DNA of 64,000 nt from Talinum fruticosum (GCA_021018815.1 JAITYX010000053.1:124001-188000); one strand, 5' to 3'. Positions 34,262 to 45,672 are shown, counted from the stretch's first letter. Numbers and translations: made by a program. The notes: generated from the letters alone by a model not told the origin.

Positions 34262-35760
34262 TGAAAACTCCTGTATAATTAATCGACCCCTTACTTGGTT
34301 TTGAGTTAAGAACATTCATGTAAATTTAAGATTAACTAAGAAGCATCCAAAAAGAAATTGACAAGATAAAGTCGTTTGATACAATAATCATTTATTGACA
34401 TGACTTACCTAAGACTTAGATGTTAAAAGATTATTTATAACAGTCTTAGACTCGGTTGTACTCTCTAAAAGCGGAACCGACCCAATCTTATTTACTTAGC
34501 CTATATGAGCTACTCAATTCTCGAAACCGACTCATTCGAGTGTGACTTAGACATTAAGTTTGCCAAAATAATTTCACATTTAATACATCACTTTGAATAT
34601 GGCATTTGTGAAATGAACTAAAGTTAATTGTCGTAATTCTACTTAAGGCAAATTCATTACGCTGAAATTATTTAACTTGGCAAAAATAGAAAATGTCTAA
34701 ATTACTCATGTACTCATTAAGGTTAAATTTAACAACTATGAGTTATACATATGTGGAACATGAACATATTGAATATTAGAGTTAAAAAATTTCCATATTA
34801 AATAATTAAGGATAATTAGTTATTAATTATTTTATTTTAATTAATCCTAACCTAATTATGGCTGGAAAAGTATAAATAATTATCTAATTTGTTTTTGCGT
34901 GTTTTCTAAAGTTGAATTATCTCAAAGAAAATAAAAAAAGGCTTAACAACCATCAAAGGTTTGCAAATAGAAAAGGCGAAAAATACGGAACAACTCATAC
35001 TAAACTAACGAGCTTATTTGTTACCCTTTTGGATAATTTTTCTTTAGTCTAACGAGTTTTTCTACTTGATTTTTAGATTATTGGAGTTGGTAGAACGACT
35101 TTTGGAACTTAGGATCTAGGCTCAACAAGTAATTCAAAGATGGTTTAGAAACCGAGTCCCCATACTATCTCGTTCCAACGGTTAGGCAAACTAGTTCTTC
35201 CAAAGTAAACACTCAATGATTTTCTCTCAAAACATACTATAAATAGAAGCATTAATATAAGACTATCACTGGTGGAAAATAGAGTTGAAATTATCATTCA
35301 TACTTTTAGCTTACAACTCCCAAGTCTTGTATACACCCTCTTTACTTCAAACACTAAGTTCATAATGAAACTTCAACTCAATTGTCCCACGTTGATAAGG
35401 GAATTTCAACCTGGAAGCATTAGGCCGGATAAGGGACCTGTTTGAGTTTGGGAAAAACTTGTAATAAATTTATCTAAGGGAACAAATGTGAGTAATCATA
35501 ATCTTTGTATTTGAGGATTCAAATAATTATGGATTTTGACATGATGTCTGGGTTTAGCACTCGTACGAGGTTTTTATTGCTAAGAGTGTTTCCTCATACA
35601 AACTTCTTATCTTCATTTCTTCTTATTTCGAGTCACTCTAGACCGAGTTTATTTTTTGAGCGATCGGTTCAGTTTTGAACTTCAAATTTTCGCTTAATTT
35701 CCTTCAACATCTTATTAAACCCCTCTCTCTAGGGTGATTATCTTCTTTGATTGAATTTCA
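34262..35760 (+). mobile_element. Copia (SIRE-type) solo LTR
   Basis: Starts TGAAAACTCCTG, ends TTGATTGAATTTCA, flanked by a perfect 5-bp duplication AAAAG (34,257-34,261 and 35,761-35,765). It is homologous along its length to the 5' LTR at 57,801-60,011. A TATA box, TATAAATAGAAGC, lies at 35,238. It has no coding region. It split the Ogre-type leader, whose two halves rejoin exactly when it is set aside. Confidence 0.9.
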
Positions 35761-35765
35761 AAAAG

Positions 35766-36389
35766 CCTTATCTCTTTGATAAGAACACCTCGTGTGAAGC
35801 CGACATTTGTGGGAAAACTTGTTGCACACCGTGGCTCCTACACCGACTCAATGTTTTATTTTATTTTATTTTTTTACACCAATTTAAGAATTATTAGGCT
35901 GATTTGGACCCGGATAAACTACTACTAAAGGCTCAAGAAAAAGGATTAAATAAAAAACAATCACACGCATTCAAGCATGCAAATGAAGTTCCAACCTAAA
36001 CCACAAAGGTTCTATGTTTACAAGGAAATTCTAAGTAGATAAACATGGTGGCTCATAGTCTTAAAATTTTGTCCTCTAAGATTGGCATAGTGAGACATAA
36101 ATAATAAGTGCATCTCAATCATGAATCAAGAAAGATTGCTATGAGTGTAAAAGTAATCATATCTCAATGTTGAGTCGAGTGGACCAACCAAGATAGTAAT
36201 TCGACTTTCCCGAAAATGGTACTTAAATGCTGAATCCTAAAAGTCACAACATCTATGTTCAAAGTTGCCTAAATAAAATATAAAGATGCCTAATGCAAAG
36301 GCGATAAAAACTCACAAATCTAACTTTCGAATCTTACCCACTTAATAAATGTCCTTAGTAGAGTGACCACTATAAGAACCATGACCTGT
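35766..36389. other. Ogre leader remainder and unassigned DNA
   Basis: 35,766-35,820 continues the plus-oriented Ogre-type leader (GCCTTATCTCTTTGATAAG, CACCTCGTGTG, CGACATTTGTGGG), matching the inverse of about 36,405-36,470. The rest, 35,830-36,389, includes a (TTTTA)n tract at 35,855-35,875. It shows no domain; I see no gene in it. Confidence 0.5.
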
Positions 36390-37992
36390 ACTTACGTGGG
36401 TCGAATTGTGTTTCCCCACAAATGTCGGTTGTACGCGAGGTGTGTTTATCAGGGAGAATAAGGCTTTGATTTTTAAAGCGAGTTGATTGGCGATTTTTAG
36501 AATTTATTTTATTTTCGAAAATAGTTGTAGAATTCTTAGGTTGCATTTTTAAATAGAAAAAATAAATAAAAAACAACCGCCACAAACCTCACTTGGTTAG
36601 GCAAGTAGTAGCCGCTGGGCTAGGAGCTAGGCCCAACCAATAGTCCGTGTGCCAGTGCCGACCCACAAGACTATTTGACTTACGTTGGCCATCTAGCCTA
36701 TACTCGCTAAGTCTGTCCGAGTCACTTTCCAAAATTTACCTAGTTTTTTGTAAAAAACAAAGTCGAGATGATGTTTTAATAATTAAAACATATTAAAAGG
36801 AGTCGCCGATCGGTTTTAAAAGAAAAACTAAAAAAATAAGTTACTTTCCTCTTGATTTGAGTTTAACCCCTCAAAATATTAGAAAAGGACTTCATTAGTC
36901 AAAATCAATGTTTTGGTGTTCGAGGCGAAGGAATGAAATGAAGAGAAATGCTCCTCATTCCGTCCGTCATAAAGATGACCTCTACTAATGAAATCAATAG
37001 GTAAAAATCGCATTAAGGAAAACATGAAATCAATATGTAGAAGGAAAAATTAAAGGCATTCAAAACATGATATAAAGTGATAAATGAAATCAGTAAAGAA
37101 AAGGAATAAGTCTAACTATTACGTCATGAGGGGTAGAAATTAAATGAAGTTACATCTCGGAAAACCACAATAAGAAACCAATAAAAACTGAATTTGAATA
37201 AAGTGAAACAACTCCGAAAGAGGTGGAAGTATGCCCTCGAGGTTGACCCACTTGTTAGGCTCGAATCGTGATAGGATTTCAAGTACGAGAATCGGTATGT
37301 CGAAGTGAGCAAAAGTAGCGGAATGAAGGCTTTTTCGTAAGAATTTAGAAGAGAAATTTTAGAGTGTGAGTGAGGGAGAGTAGAGAAAAGAAAGTATGAG
37401 AGAGCTTCAACATAAATGAGGCAAAAATGGCTGAAACTATTGTGTGAAACGAGGGGAGGGAACCCTACATTTATATAAAAGAATTAGGTTTAGAAAAACC
37501 TAAACTAGTCCCCAGCCGCCAACTAAACGGATAAACCAGGCCAAAATTTCCTAAAATTGATAAAGAAACTCGGGATACCGAACCAGTCAAAAATGACATC
37601 ATTCAAACAGACCCATTGTTCGATGTCGGACCAAAACGACCACACTGTGTGGTATATGGAAGCGTTCCAAGATCGAGACACCGAAAAGAGGTTAAAATGC
37701 TACATTTTGGCGAAGCTAGGAAGCCGGTGCCGGTTCGTAGCTAGGCTTGGGACCCTAAACTAGGTTTTGATCGACTGCGAAATTGAATTATGAGCTTGTC
37801 CGGCTCAAGGAGACGTGCTTTGGGTTTTTTTACACTCGGCGAGTGTTTTGTAGGTTGAAATGAGTTTTCTCACTATACGTTAGCCCCGATCTTGACCCAA
37901 TTGTAAAAATGTGGCTGAATTCTTATCACTAGGTTAATAAAAACAAATAAAATAAACAAACTAAATAAGGGAAACATTTTTAGGTGTCTATA
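36390..37992 (-). mobile_element. Tat/Ogre-type gypsy LTR (36,812-37,992) with PBS and leader
   Basis: On the minus strand the LTR starts TATAGACACCTAAAAATG (family type TGTAGACACC) at 37,992. It ends near 36,812, followed by CGGCGACTCC, the Arg-tRNA primer site of Tat/Ogre elements, and then by the leader to about 36,390. The element faces the plus-oriented copy at 33,840, giving a convergent inverted pair. No gag or pol is retained. The leader frame at 36,585-36,370 has no domain. Confidence 0.6.
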
Positions 37993-38269
37993 TAACTCGA
38001 TCGCAAAACATGCACTTCGCTCTTTGATAATTATATATCGATAGGGCCTTGGCGATACCTGACTAGCTCAGGATTGGGTGGGCTTATTTACACCCTAACG
38101 ATGATAATGAGGAGAGTGAATAATCCATTGTCAACCACCTATGCATTTATAAACATAATATCTAAGAAACATGATATAGAAGAGAGTAAATGTGTCAACA
38201 ACAAAAGATTTCATCTTATAATGAAACACCGATATAACAAACAAGAAAATTACACATAAATAGAAGTAA

Positions 38270-40058
38270 ATCTGATTGAGTTAGATTGTTAAGGTCTTAT
38301 AGTTGATATTGGAAGTTCAGTTAGTGACAATGGAATACTTGCGATTTCGGTTGCAGAATGTCAATTGAGGTGGTAGTGGAATCATTTGTGACTTTCTAAA
38401 TTTTCCGAGTTGAATTCTAAGTAATTATATTATGAGTTAGAAAATTGGAGTATAAAGGGGAGTAGGAGTTCATCTTAATTAATATACAATTGAGGTATAG
38501 AAGTAGAAAGTGGGTGATTGTTGGGTTAAATTGAGTTTGAGATATATCTTAATCCTTGATATTGAACTAAACTTGAAGATAAGCAGTAACATAAGGAATT
38601 AATTTTACTAAATTGGCGGATTTAGAGAGACGTAGTTGGAAATGAGCTAAGGATGACTGTTTGTGATGACTTGTGGCTATTTGTGTTAAGTGAGAACTGA
38701 TTGTGATAAATGATGCTCAAAAAGTTAGTTTTGAAAGGAGTTCCGTATTTCACGTAAAATGATCCTCGAATACAATTTCTTGATAACCGCCTTTCAATGT
38801 GAAAACATATTCCTAAGAAGTGAAACTGGTTTGAGAAACCGAATTTGGAGGGGTGGCATGTGATGCTATGCCTTCTAGTGTGTCAAACTGATTTGAGAAT
38901 GTCTGTCTCGAAACAGCTTTAATGAATGTGTTGACATTAGTTTGAATCAAGTGGGCTAGGATCGTTTAGCATAGTGGAAGCTAGCATAGTGGAAGCTAGC
39001 ACAGTGGAAGGGTTCTAACCGGGGTCCTACCGTGAGGATGCCTAATCGAAACTTCAAAGGAAGGGTTCTAACCAAGGTCCTCACTAGTGAGGATGCCCGA
39101 CCGAAACTTCGAGGGAAGGGTTCTAACAGGGGTCCTAGTGTATCAGGATGCCCGATCGAAAACTTCCTCGAGATAGGTCCCAGGAGCCTTTACTAGGGTT
39201 ACGCCCGGAGAAACTATAAAGTGCTAGTTCGAGTCCGTAGAGCCTAGAATGATGATTCGGATCCAAAGAGTTGTTAACGATTTTGAAACTCGTTTTAAAG
39301 ATTGAAATGTTATAATGATTAGCTGTAGGGGATTTCCATAGAAAGATATTAAGAAAGATATTGAGTTTCGGACTCGAAAGTATTTGAAAAAAGTGTTGGT
39401 GGTTGCACCACTTTGTTTAAAATTGATTAAATCATTTACAACTCCGAAGAATTTCATTAATGAGTATTTATGTTGTTGTCATGCTATTCTTATTTTCTTA
39501 ATGATTATTAACGATAGTACATCCGAAGAACTTTCCATTTTAAGAGTGTAAGACTCTCCGCTTAGAGGATTGGTACCGACCCCCTACATACCCCCTTCCC
39601 AATCGCAAGTACTCTCTCAGGTGGCGTGTCTCGTACTTTAGCATATACTAGACTCCTATGTGCTGGTTGTTGTTTGCTCGATGACATTCCCGAGTGGCAC
39701 AAGTTGCTACCGTGCATTCCATATATTTCTAAGTGTTGTATTTTGTAATTAAGTTCATGTAGTCCGTATTAGTCGTATCATGAATCGGCTTAGATTGTTT
39801 TAAGTCTTAATGCATATTGGTTGGACTCCAGCTTGTGGTCGTTGAGATATGTACTCCGAGCGTGTGGCTCATTGAGTTATATTGTGGCTTTTATGCAGGT
39901 TTTTATAGCGTTAAGCCTTGGGGATATGTCATATTATAGATGGAAATTTGACGAAATTTCTAGAAAAACTTTCAAGAAAAGCATAAAATTACCTTTATTA
40001 CCTTTAAATTGGAATTAGAAAACCAATTGGACACATAGGGTGGGTTTCGAGGTGTCAC
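38270..40058 (+). mobile_element. Truncated chromovirus-type gypsy LTR (3' part)
   Basis: The stretch follows the same order as the LTR at 42,923-45,655: GATCGTTTAGCATA (38,960), GGTCC...GGATGCCCG repeats (39,000-39,165), GGTCCCAGGAGCCTTTACTAGGG, the twin motif (39,825-39,876), an acceptor-like TTTTATGCAG (AG at 39,897-39,898), and an end at GAGGTGTCACG in place of GGGGTGTTACA. The 5' part with the GC block is missing. Identity to the complete LTRs is clearly lower than theirs to each other, so it is an older or different subfamily. Confidence 0.75.
38976..39165 (+). repeat. Short tandem repeats in the truncated LTR (16 bp x3, about 54 bp x3)
   Basis: AGCATAGTGGAAGCT occurs about three times at 38,976-39,008. 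Then three units beginning GGAAGGGTTCTAAC and containing GGATGCC follow at about 39,007, 39,060 and 39,114. The complete LTRs hold a single 54-bp unit (44,697 and 52,157). Confidence 0.8.
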
Positions 40059-41218
40059 GGACACTAACATAGAATTCATGATAGAGCTAAAGACAGATAT
40101 ATAGGACAGATACTACTTAGGCTCATCCGAATTAATGCAGGGAAGATATTTTACTCATTTAAATGCGATCGTTGGTTGTAATTTCTCATAATTGGTTCCT
40201 CCAACCCCCTATAATATGTAGCATCTTCAAAGTACATGTTTTAAAGGTTCATCCTCATTATCTTCTCCACCCATTTTCTTTCCTTATACTCTATCTCTTT
40301 TGACTTTAATTTGTTTTTTGATGGTCTCGTTGAATATATAGGACCTTTAAATTCAAGCGAGAAAGGTAGATTCATCTAAGGAAACAGTTTGCATTCAACA
40401 ATTTCATGCTTGTGTTCATCCAACAATATTTGTTTTTTGATGGTCTCGTCGAATATATAGTAACCTTCTTAACTATATTTTTGCCCATTGTGGACGGTTG
40501 GTTACTCACCAAGTCTATAACTATTGGTAGCTTTATCCTTAGCCTTCTTTTTGGTGACTTCGTATTGATAGGGTGGATTGTCTTACTACCTTCTTTTGGA
40601 GATAGATCTTCATTCGCAAGGGTAGAGGTGATAGAGTGTGTCCCTATCTCATTTAGCTTAGACCATTTTGATGATCCTCCTTTGAGTTGGCCGTAGAAAG
40701 ACTTCTATTTTGGTCGATCATGGAGCATTCGTCACCAATGTTCAAGCTTAAATTTCTTCCCTAATTTTTTAATAGTACAATTTATGATCTTTAATAATAA
40801 CATATCTTCCATGTTTGCCCCACTTTAGTTGACACAAAAATTTTCCTCCACAATACCCATCCCAATTAGACACAAGTAGGGAGTATCGACTCCGACTTCG
40901 TTGCAAGTCTTCCAAGTTCTCGATGTGGCTCTAGGGGAAGGTGCAAATTAAAGTTTTTGGCCACCTTATTTAAAATCTTGCCTTTTTAAGTTGGCCCTAG
41001 TAACAGATTTCATGCTTATATTCATCCAAGCACTTATCAAGTGTGTATCCTTCTTAGGCGGCAATTTTCCCCCTCCAACGCCTACACCCGCTTCAACCAT
41101 GTCAACTCATCATTGTTTAGATTAATTTTAGTTTTAGAGTGTGCTGACTTTTCTCATATTTTATCTAAGCTACCTTTTTTCTATTAACGTTAGAATTTGT
41201 ACTGATACAGGGTTGAGT
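40059..41218. other. Unassigned stretch with a direct repeat
   Basis: No domain is seen on either strand. A direct repeat of about 32 bp (TTTGTTTTTTGATGGTCTCG and following GAATATATAG) lies at 40,310-40,342 and 40,430-40,460. A 96-codon plus frame at 40,406-40,696 and its complement show no family resemblance. Confidence 0.45.
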
Positions 41219-42640
41219 TGTGTTAGACCCCATTTTCGCTGGTTTTTAAGGCATTATTTAGCCCAATTCCGTGATGATTTCAATGATATTTATTATGTTT
41301 TGGGTTGGATTTTGCTTAATTTCTCTTTATCGTCACCTAAGCTCGTCAATCTCTTTATTTCAGGTTTTTGGGCTTAAATTAGAGAGATTCGAGGTAAATT
41401 TGATGAAAAGCGATGAAGAAAAGAGTTCGGGCCCAAGAGGAGGCAAGAAAGAAGCCTAAAACACATCAAGAGAAGTCGCACAGCCCTCAGTGCGAAGCCG
41501 CACAGCCGTGCGAATCATCGAGCGAAAGGCCCGAAGTGAAGGAAGGCCGCACGGCCCCTTTGCACATCTTGCACGACCGTGCGACAAGTCACGGAAGATT
41601 GAAGACGAGCACGGCACCCCATGCAGAATCCGCACGGCCGTGCAAAACGAGCGAGAGCATAGAACTGCGGCAGATTTTCACACTGGGTTTCGCACGGCCG
41701 TGCGACTCACTGTTTCGGCGATTATTTAAGTTTCCTAATTGTATTTGTTGAAGGATTCTATTCCATAATTTAGGGATTTATCTAGGGTTTCGGGAGGGCT
41801 CGAGAGGAGACTCAAGAACACTCTTTATTGTTCATCTACTTCAAGTTTTTATTATTGAATCGCATCAAGTTTTTCATTCGGTAATCGTAATTTGTTCTCT
41901 TTATCTTTTCTTCACAATTTCTCTTTGTTTCTCTATGGCTATTGTCCCCAATCTTTGTCAATTGTTTAGTATCATGTTTAGGGGCTAATTTCTCTACTTA
42001 GGTTGGGATTGATCCCTATTATGCCTTGATAATCGTGAATTGAGTACCAATTGAGTTGTTCCATGCTTGTTAGGTTAGAATTCACTTCTTTCATCACTTT
42101 TTCATTGATGCCCTCGAGAGAGGACTCATATACTTTTATTAGGGTTTTGTGGACATCGAAAGATGAAAACTTACCTAGAATGACGTTGTGAACGTTTGGA
42201 ACTTTGATATGAAAATAATTAAGGTTTTAATTGGGGGTTGTGAGATGCATTTATTGTGATTTTACTCTTTATTAATCCCATGAAAATAGGTGATTAAATT
42301 GTGCAAGATTAGTCTTTGACCTTCGAAAGTAGGCGAAGATAGGCTTAATTGGTGTCTTCCTCTTCTAAACTACTAGCATAAGCAAATCTCAAACGGTATT
42401 CGATTATGGTTTCAGGCATATTAATGTGATTAATCCCAATCTAAGGCTTTTTATTCATCGGTTTCTCTTAGTTATTTTGTTATTAGTTGATCCAAAAACC
42501 AAATTACTCGTCGAACCGAGTTTTTACCTAGATTAGAGTTTTTAGGTAGATTTAGTATTTGAAAGCGAGTTCCTTGTAGCTACAGCCTACACCGTGCACT
42601 TGCGGTATAATATTTCTATCAACAAGTTGCTTGCTTATAA
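41219..42640 (+). mobile_element. LTR-like remnant with GCACGGCCGTGC palindromes
   Basis: Begins TGTTAGACCCCATTTTCGC and carries, at 41,470-41,705, repeated GCACGGCCGTGC-type palindromes (near 41,500, 41,570, 41,632 and 41,692). Later come TCGAACCGAGTTTTTACC and CTACACCGTGCACTTGCGGT, text typical of plant gypsy LTR 3' regions. Neither a matching end nor target duplications could be fixed, so the limits are approximate. Frames through the palindromic block are low-complexity. Confidence 0.4.
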
Positions 42641-42837
42641 TAAGTAACTAGGATGATGTAGGGGTAAAATTTAATGTGGGGTTGGCATCAACCCATAGCT
42701 TTGTTGTAGATAACGAAAACTTAGGGCATTGCATTGGTCATTTTGGCTGAAGGCGTGGCATGTTTTGGAAATGTTAGGGGTGGGGTCCGGGAGGAGGGGT
42801 AATGTATATAGGATAGTTGGTGCTGGATCGAGCCTAT
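42641..42837. other. Short unassigned stretch
   Basis: Moderately G-rich DNA before the AT-rich tandem repeat; nothing is recognised. Confidence 0.4.
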
Positions 42838-42922
42838 TTGGTGCAAATAATTTCCTCACATATTAACATTTATTCACATGATCTATTTACGTAACTTATT
42901 TACATAATATTTGTACACATAA
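42838..42922 (+). repeat. Host AT-rich tandem repeat, first unit (interrupted)
   Basis: Begins TTGGTGCAAATAATTTCCTC and runs into the CATAA duplication of the gypsy element. The array resumes at 53,114 and repeats its start at about 53,222 (TTGGTGTAAATAATTTTCTC), and continues after the copia solo LTR at 54,834. It is built of short TTCACATAA/TTTACATAA-like subunits. Confidence 0.65.
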
Positions 42923-43017
42923 TGTGAGACCCGAATTTTGAGTAGATTAATTTTATAGTTAAATTAAGCTAAGTATTTATAAATAATCTATTTTATGTGC
43001 TTGTTATGTGTTTGTCT

Positions 43018-43030
43018 GTTTATATAGCCT
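43018..43030 (+). promoter_or_regulatory. Candidate TATA box of the gypsy LTR
   Basis: GTTTATATAGCC, about 100 bp upstream of the GC-rich block, conserved in the 3' LTR at about 50,473-50,485. A second AT element, TATTTATAAATAA, lies at 42,973. Confidence 0.45.
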
Positions 43031-43593
43031 AATTAGTAAAGGTAATTGCTCGTTCGTCGTTATTAGAGATAGAATCCCGGGAGAATTATGCCAAAAAAAA
43101 AAAGAAAAGAAAAGAAGTTTAATTGTGGGGAGGATTAGTGTGTCTGCTGCAGCAGTGCTGGCTGCACCTAATGAAACCACCGAAAAGGGAGAGGAGGAGG
43201 AGAGGAAAAGGAAAGGAAAGGAAAAGGAGGGGGACCGAGCAGAACCGGGAGCTAGAGGGAGAGAGAGAGGCCGAGCGGAAAGATAGAGCGAGACCGAGAG
43301 GGCGAGCAAGAGCGAAGGTGAGGAAGAGAGACCAGGGACCGACGAGTGGCGGTGGAGCGGCCGGCGAGTGCAAGGAAATGGCTAGGCGCGAAAGAGGGCG
43401 AAACCGAGGCCAAGAAAAAGGAAGCGAACGCGAAGGCCGAGAGAGGCGGCCGGTGAGCGCAGACCGCGACCGGCGACGGTGCCAGGCGCAGAGGAGGGCG
43501 GCGGAAACCGAGGCTAGCGGCAGGGAAAAGGAACCAAAGAAGGAAGGGAATCTGGGAAGCTCGAATCTCGGACTCCGCAATCCCCGAATCGAG

Positions 43594-45448
43594 GTGGGTA
43601 GCCTTACACTCTAAACTATTAGTAATTTCGAAACCCAAACGATTTTGTTGTGATTATTCAATGTATATATGATGGAACAAAGCTAGGAAACTAGTTAGAA
43701 CCGAAGCGAGTTACGAGTAAAATTGTTGAGTCTAAATCGAAACCTGGACAGAGCTTAGTAGTTAGTTAGGGCTGAGATGAGATGCCGAGAATATCAGGTT
43801 GTGTAGGTATAAAGAATATGGTGACGATCTCTAATGATAGGGGCAAGAAGTCGTAAATTGGGAGTAAATTGCGAATCGATGTTTCAGCTTAAACCATAGA
43901 GACTTCCTAAGTTCATGCACTCGGGAGATAACGATGCGTATTTGATTTGAGTATAAAGGAGGGACATGACTTCATTTTGATTGACGCATAATTGAGGTGG
44001 GAAATAGAGAGTTGGAAATTCTAAGGTTGAAATAAGTTTAGAACGTACCTCGATCCTTGGGATGAAATCAAGTTTGAAGTTAAGCACAGCGAAAGGGACT
44101 TAAGCGATAAAGTGACAACGAGAGTCGTGTGGCTGAATACGGGCAAAAGAAGTTGAGTTATAAAGTAGAAGCGTAAAATGAGTAAGTGAGGCAAAAGGCA
44201 ATGAACTCGTGACGAACTTGAAACGTAACTTAAGTGATATACACTTGTGGTTATTGTGGCTCGTAAAATGGAAATAATCGTATTAAACCGATGAATTGAG
44301 AAAGGCATAGTTGGGAAAGAGTTGGGAATGATTGCTTGCATTGAATGCTGACTGTTCGTGCTATGTGTTTGCTTTATGTGATGCTCACAAGTAGTTTCGA
44401 AAGAAGTTTTGTGTTTTACGTGAAATGACCCTTAAATGTGATTTCCGTGAAATGTCTTTCGAACGTGATTCTATTCTAAAGAAGCAAAACATATTTGAGA
44501 AAGTAAATCAAATTTGAGAAAGTGAATTTATAAGGGTGACACGTGGTGTCATGCCTTCCTTGATACCAAATCGATTGAGAAAGTTGTGAAGTGAATGTGA
44601 TGAATGAGAATGTGCAAATAGTTTTGAATCGACAGGCTACGGATCGTTTAGCATACCGAAGTGTTCGAACCGGGGACGCCCAGCTAGAAACTTTGAGGGA
44701 AGGGTTCTAATAGGGGTCCTGGAGAGACAGGATGCCCGCCCGAGACTTCCCGAAGATAGGTCCCGGGAGCCTTTTTGTCGGGGTCGCGCCCGAGATGAAA
44801 GAAGTGCTAGTTCGAATCCTCGAAGGGCCGTAAAAGTTGATTCAACCCGAAAAGAATTGTTCATGAATGTGAAATCGTGTTTTAAGTGTTTAAAAGAGTT
44901 CGATCTTTCCTCCGCAAAAGATTTCATTGAAAATATATAGATTTGTATTACATTATTATGTTTTCGCCAATTTAATTATTATGTGTATTATGTATAAAGA
45001 ATTTCCTTTTAAGGGTGTATGACTCCGGTGAGCCCGTGGTTTATTGCTCACCCCCACAAATTGCCCCGCTCCTCCCGATTGCAGGTACCCCCGAGGCGAA
45101 TGGCCTGGATGCTTGTCTTTGGTGGCGATTATGATTGCAGTCAAGTCTATGTGTTTCATGTTTAGCATATTGTATCTATTTGGCTACTTATGTAAATAGA
45201 CAGTAATGTATAGTAAGTTAGACGTTGTATGGAGACCGAACTAGTAGCTCGACAAGCCGTAGATTTCTTTCTCTCGGCAATTTTGATCTTAAATGGTTGT
45301 AAATCTGGTTTTTGCTGAATTCATGACTTGGGTTATAAACTAGTTAGCAATGTAAGCTTTGTGGTTATGAATATACTCCGGCGTGTGGCCGTTGAGCCGT
45401 GTACTCCGAGCGTGTGACTCGTTGAGTTTTATTGTGACTTCTATGCAG
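43594..45448 (+). other. Candidate intron within the gypsy 5' LTR
   Basis: Donor-like CGAG|GTGGGTA at 43,594 ends the GC-rich leader block, and acceptor-like TGACTTCTATGCAG| ends at 45,448, 207 bp before the LTR end and 435 bp before the gag ATG. The same pair is kept in the 3' LTR (51,043 and 52,907). Acceptor-like sites at matching places are seen in the older LTRs at 3,632 and 39,898, and a donor-like site on the minus strand at 7,011. This is an inference from motifs; no transcript is at hand. Confidence 0.35.
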
Positions 45449-45660
45449 GTTTTAAGGCTTTTAGCCTATGGGTTGGGCCATAGTTCAAACGGAACTCTAC
45501 CGAAATTTTTAGGAAACCTCTAACCTTGGGGAGAATTTCAATTTGTACCCTTATGTTGGATTAAGATAGCTAAGTCAACGCCGGAGTGAGCCTTGGGAGT
45601 TCCTTTGAGGAACTCGGCGGTGTAATACTCCTAGGGTGGGTTTTGGGGTGTTACATTTTA

Positions 45661-45672
45661 TGGTATCGGAGC
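45661..45672 (+). other. Primer-binding site (initiator Met tRNA)
   Basis: TGGTATCGGAGC, 5 bp after the LTR, one mismatch to the usual TGGTATCAGAGC. Confidence 0.9.

Larger units (their letters stand above)
42923..45655 (+). repeat. 5' LTR of the gypsy element
   Basis: Order of parts: TATA-like TTATATAG near 43,020; GC-rich block 43,130-43,593; donor-like GAG|GTGGGTA (GT at 43,594); AT-rich middle; GGATGCCCG unit at 44,697; twin motif 45,375-45,426; acceptor-like CTTCTATGCAG (AG at 45,447-45,448); end GGGGTGTTACA. The long open frames in the GC block (up to 163 codons plus and 153 minus) are low-complexity and share the block in five frames, so they are not called genes. Confidence 0.95.

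Noticed and set aside
40406..40696. A 96-codon hydrophobic frame as a possible membrane protein
   Set aside because: No start context, no homology recognised, and it is flanked by direct repeats; composition explains the hydrophobicity.
43119..43638. Frames of 128-163 codons on both strands in the gypsy LTR
   Set aside because: Same reason: lack of stops caused by base composition; the copy at 50,540-51,087 does not keep frame lengths as a gene would.
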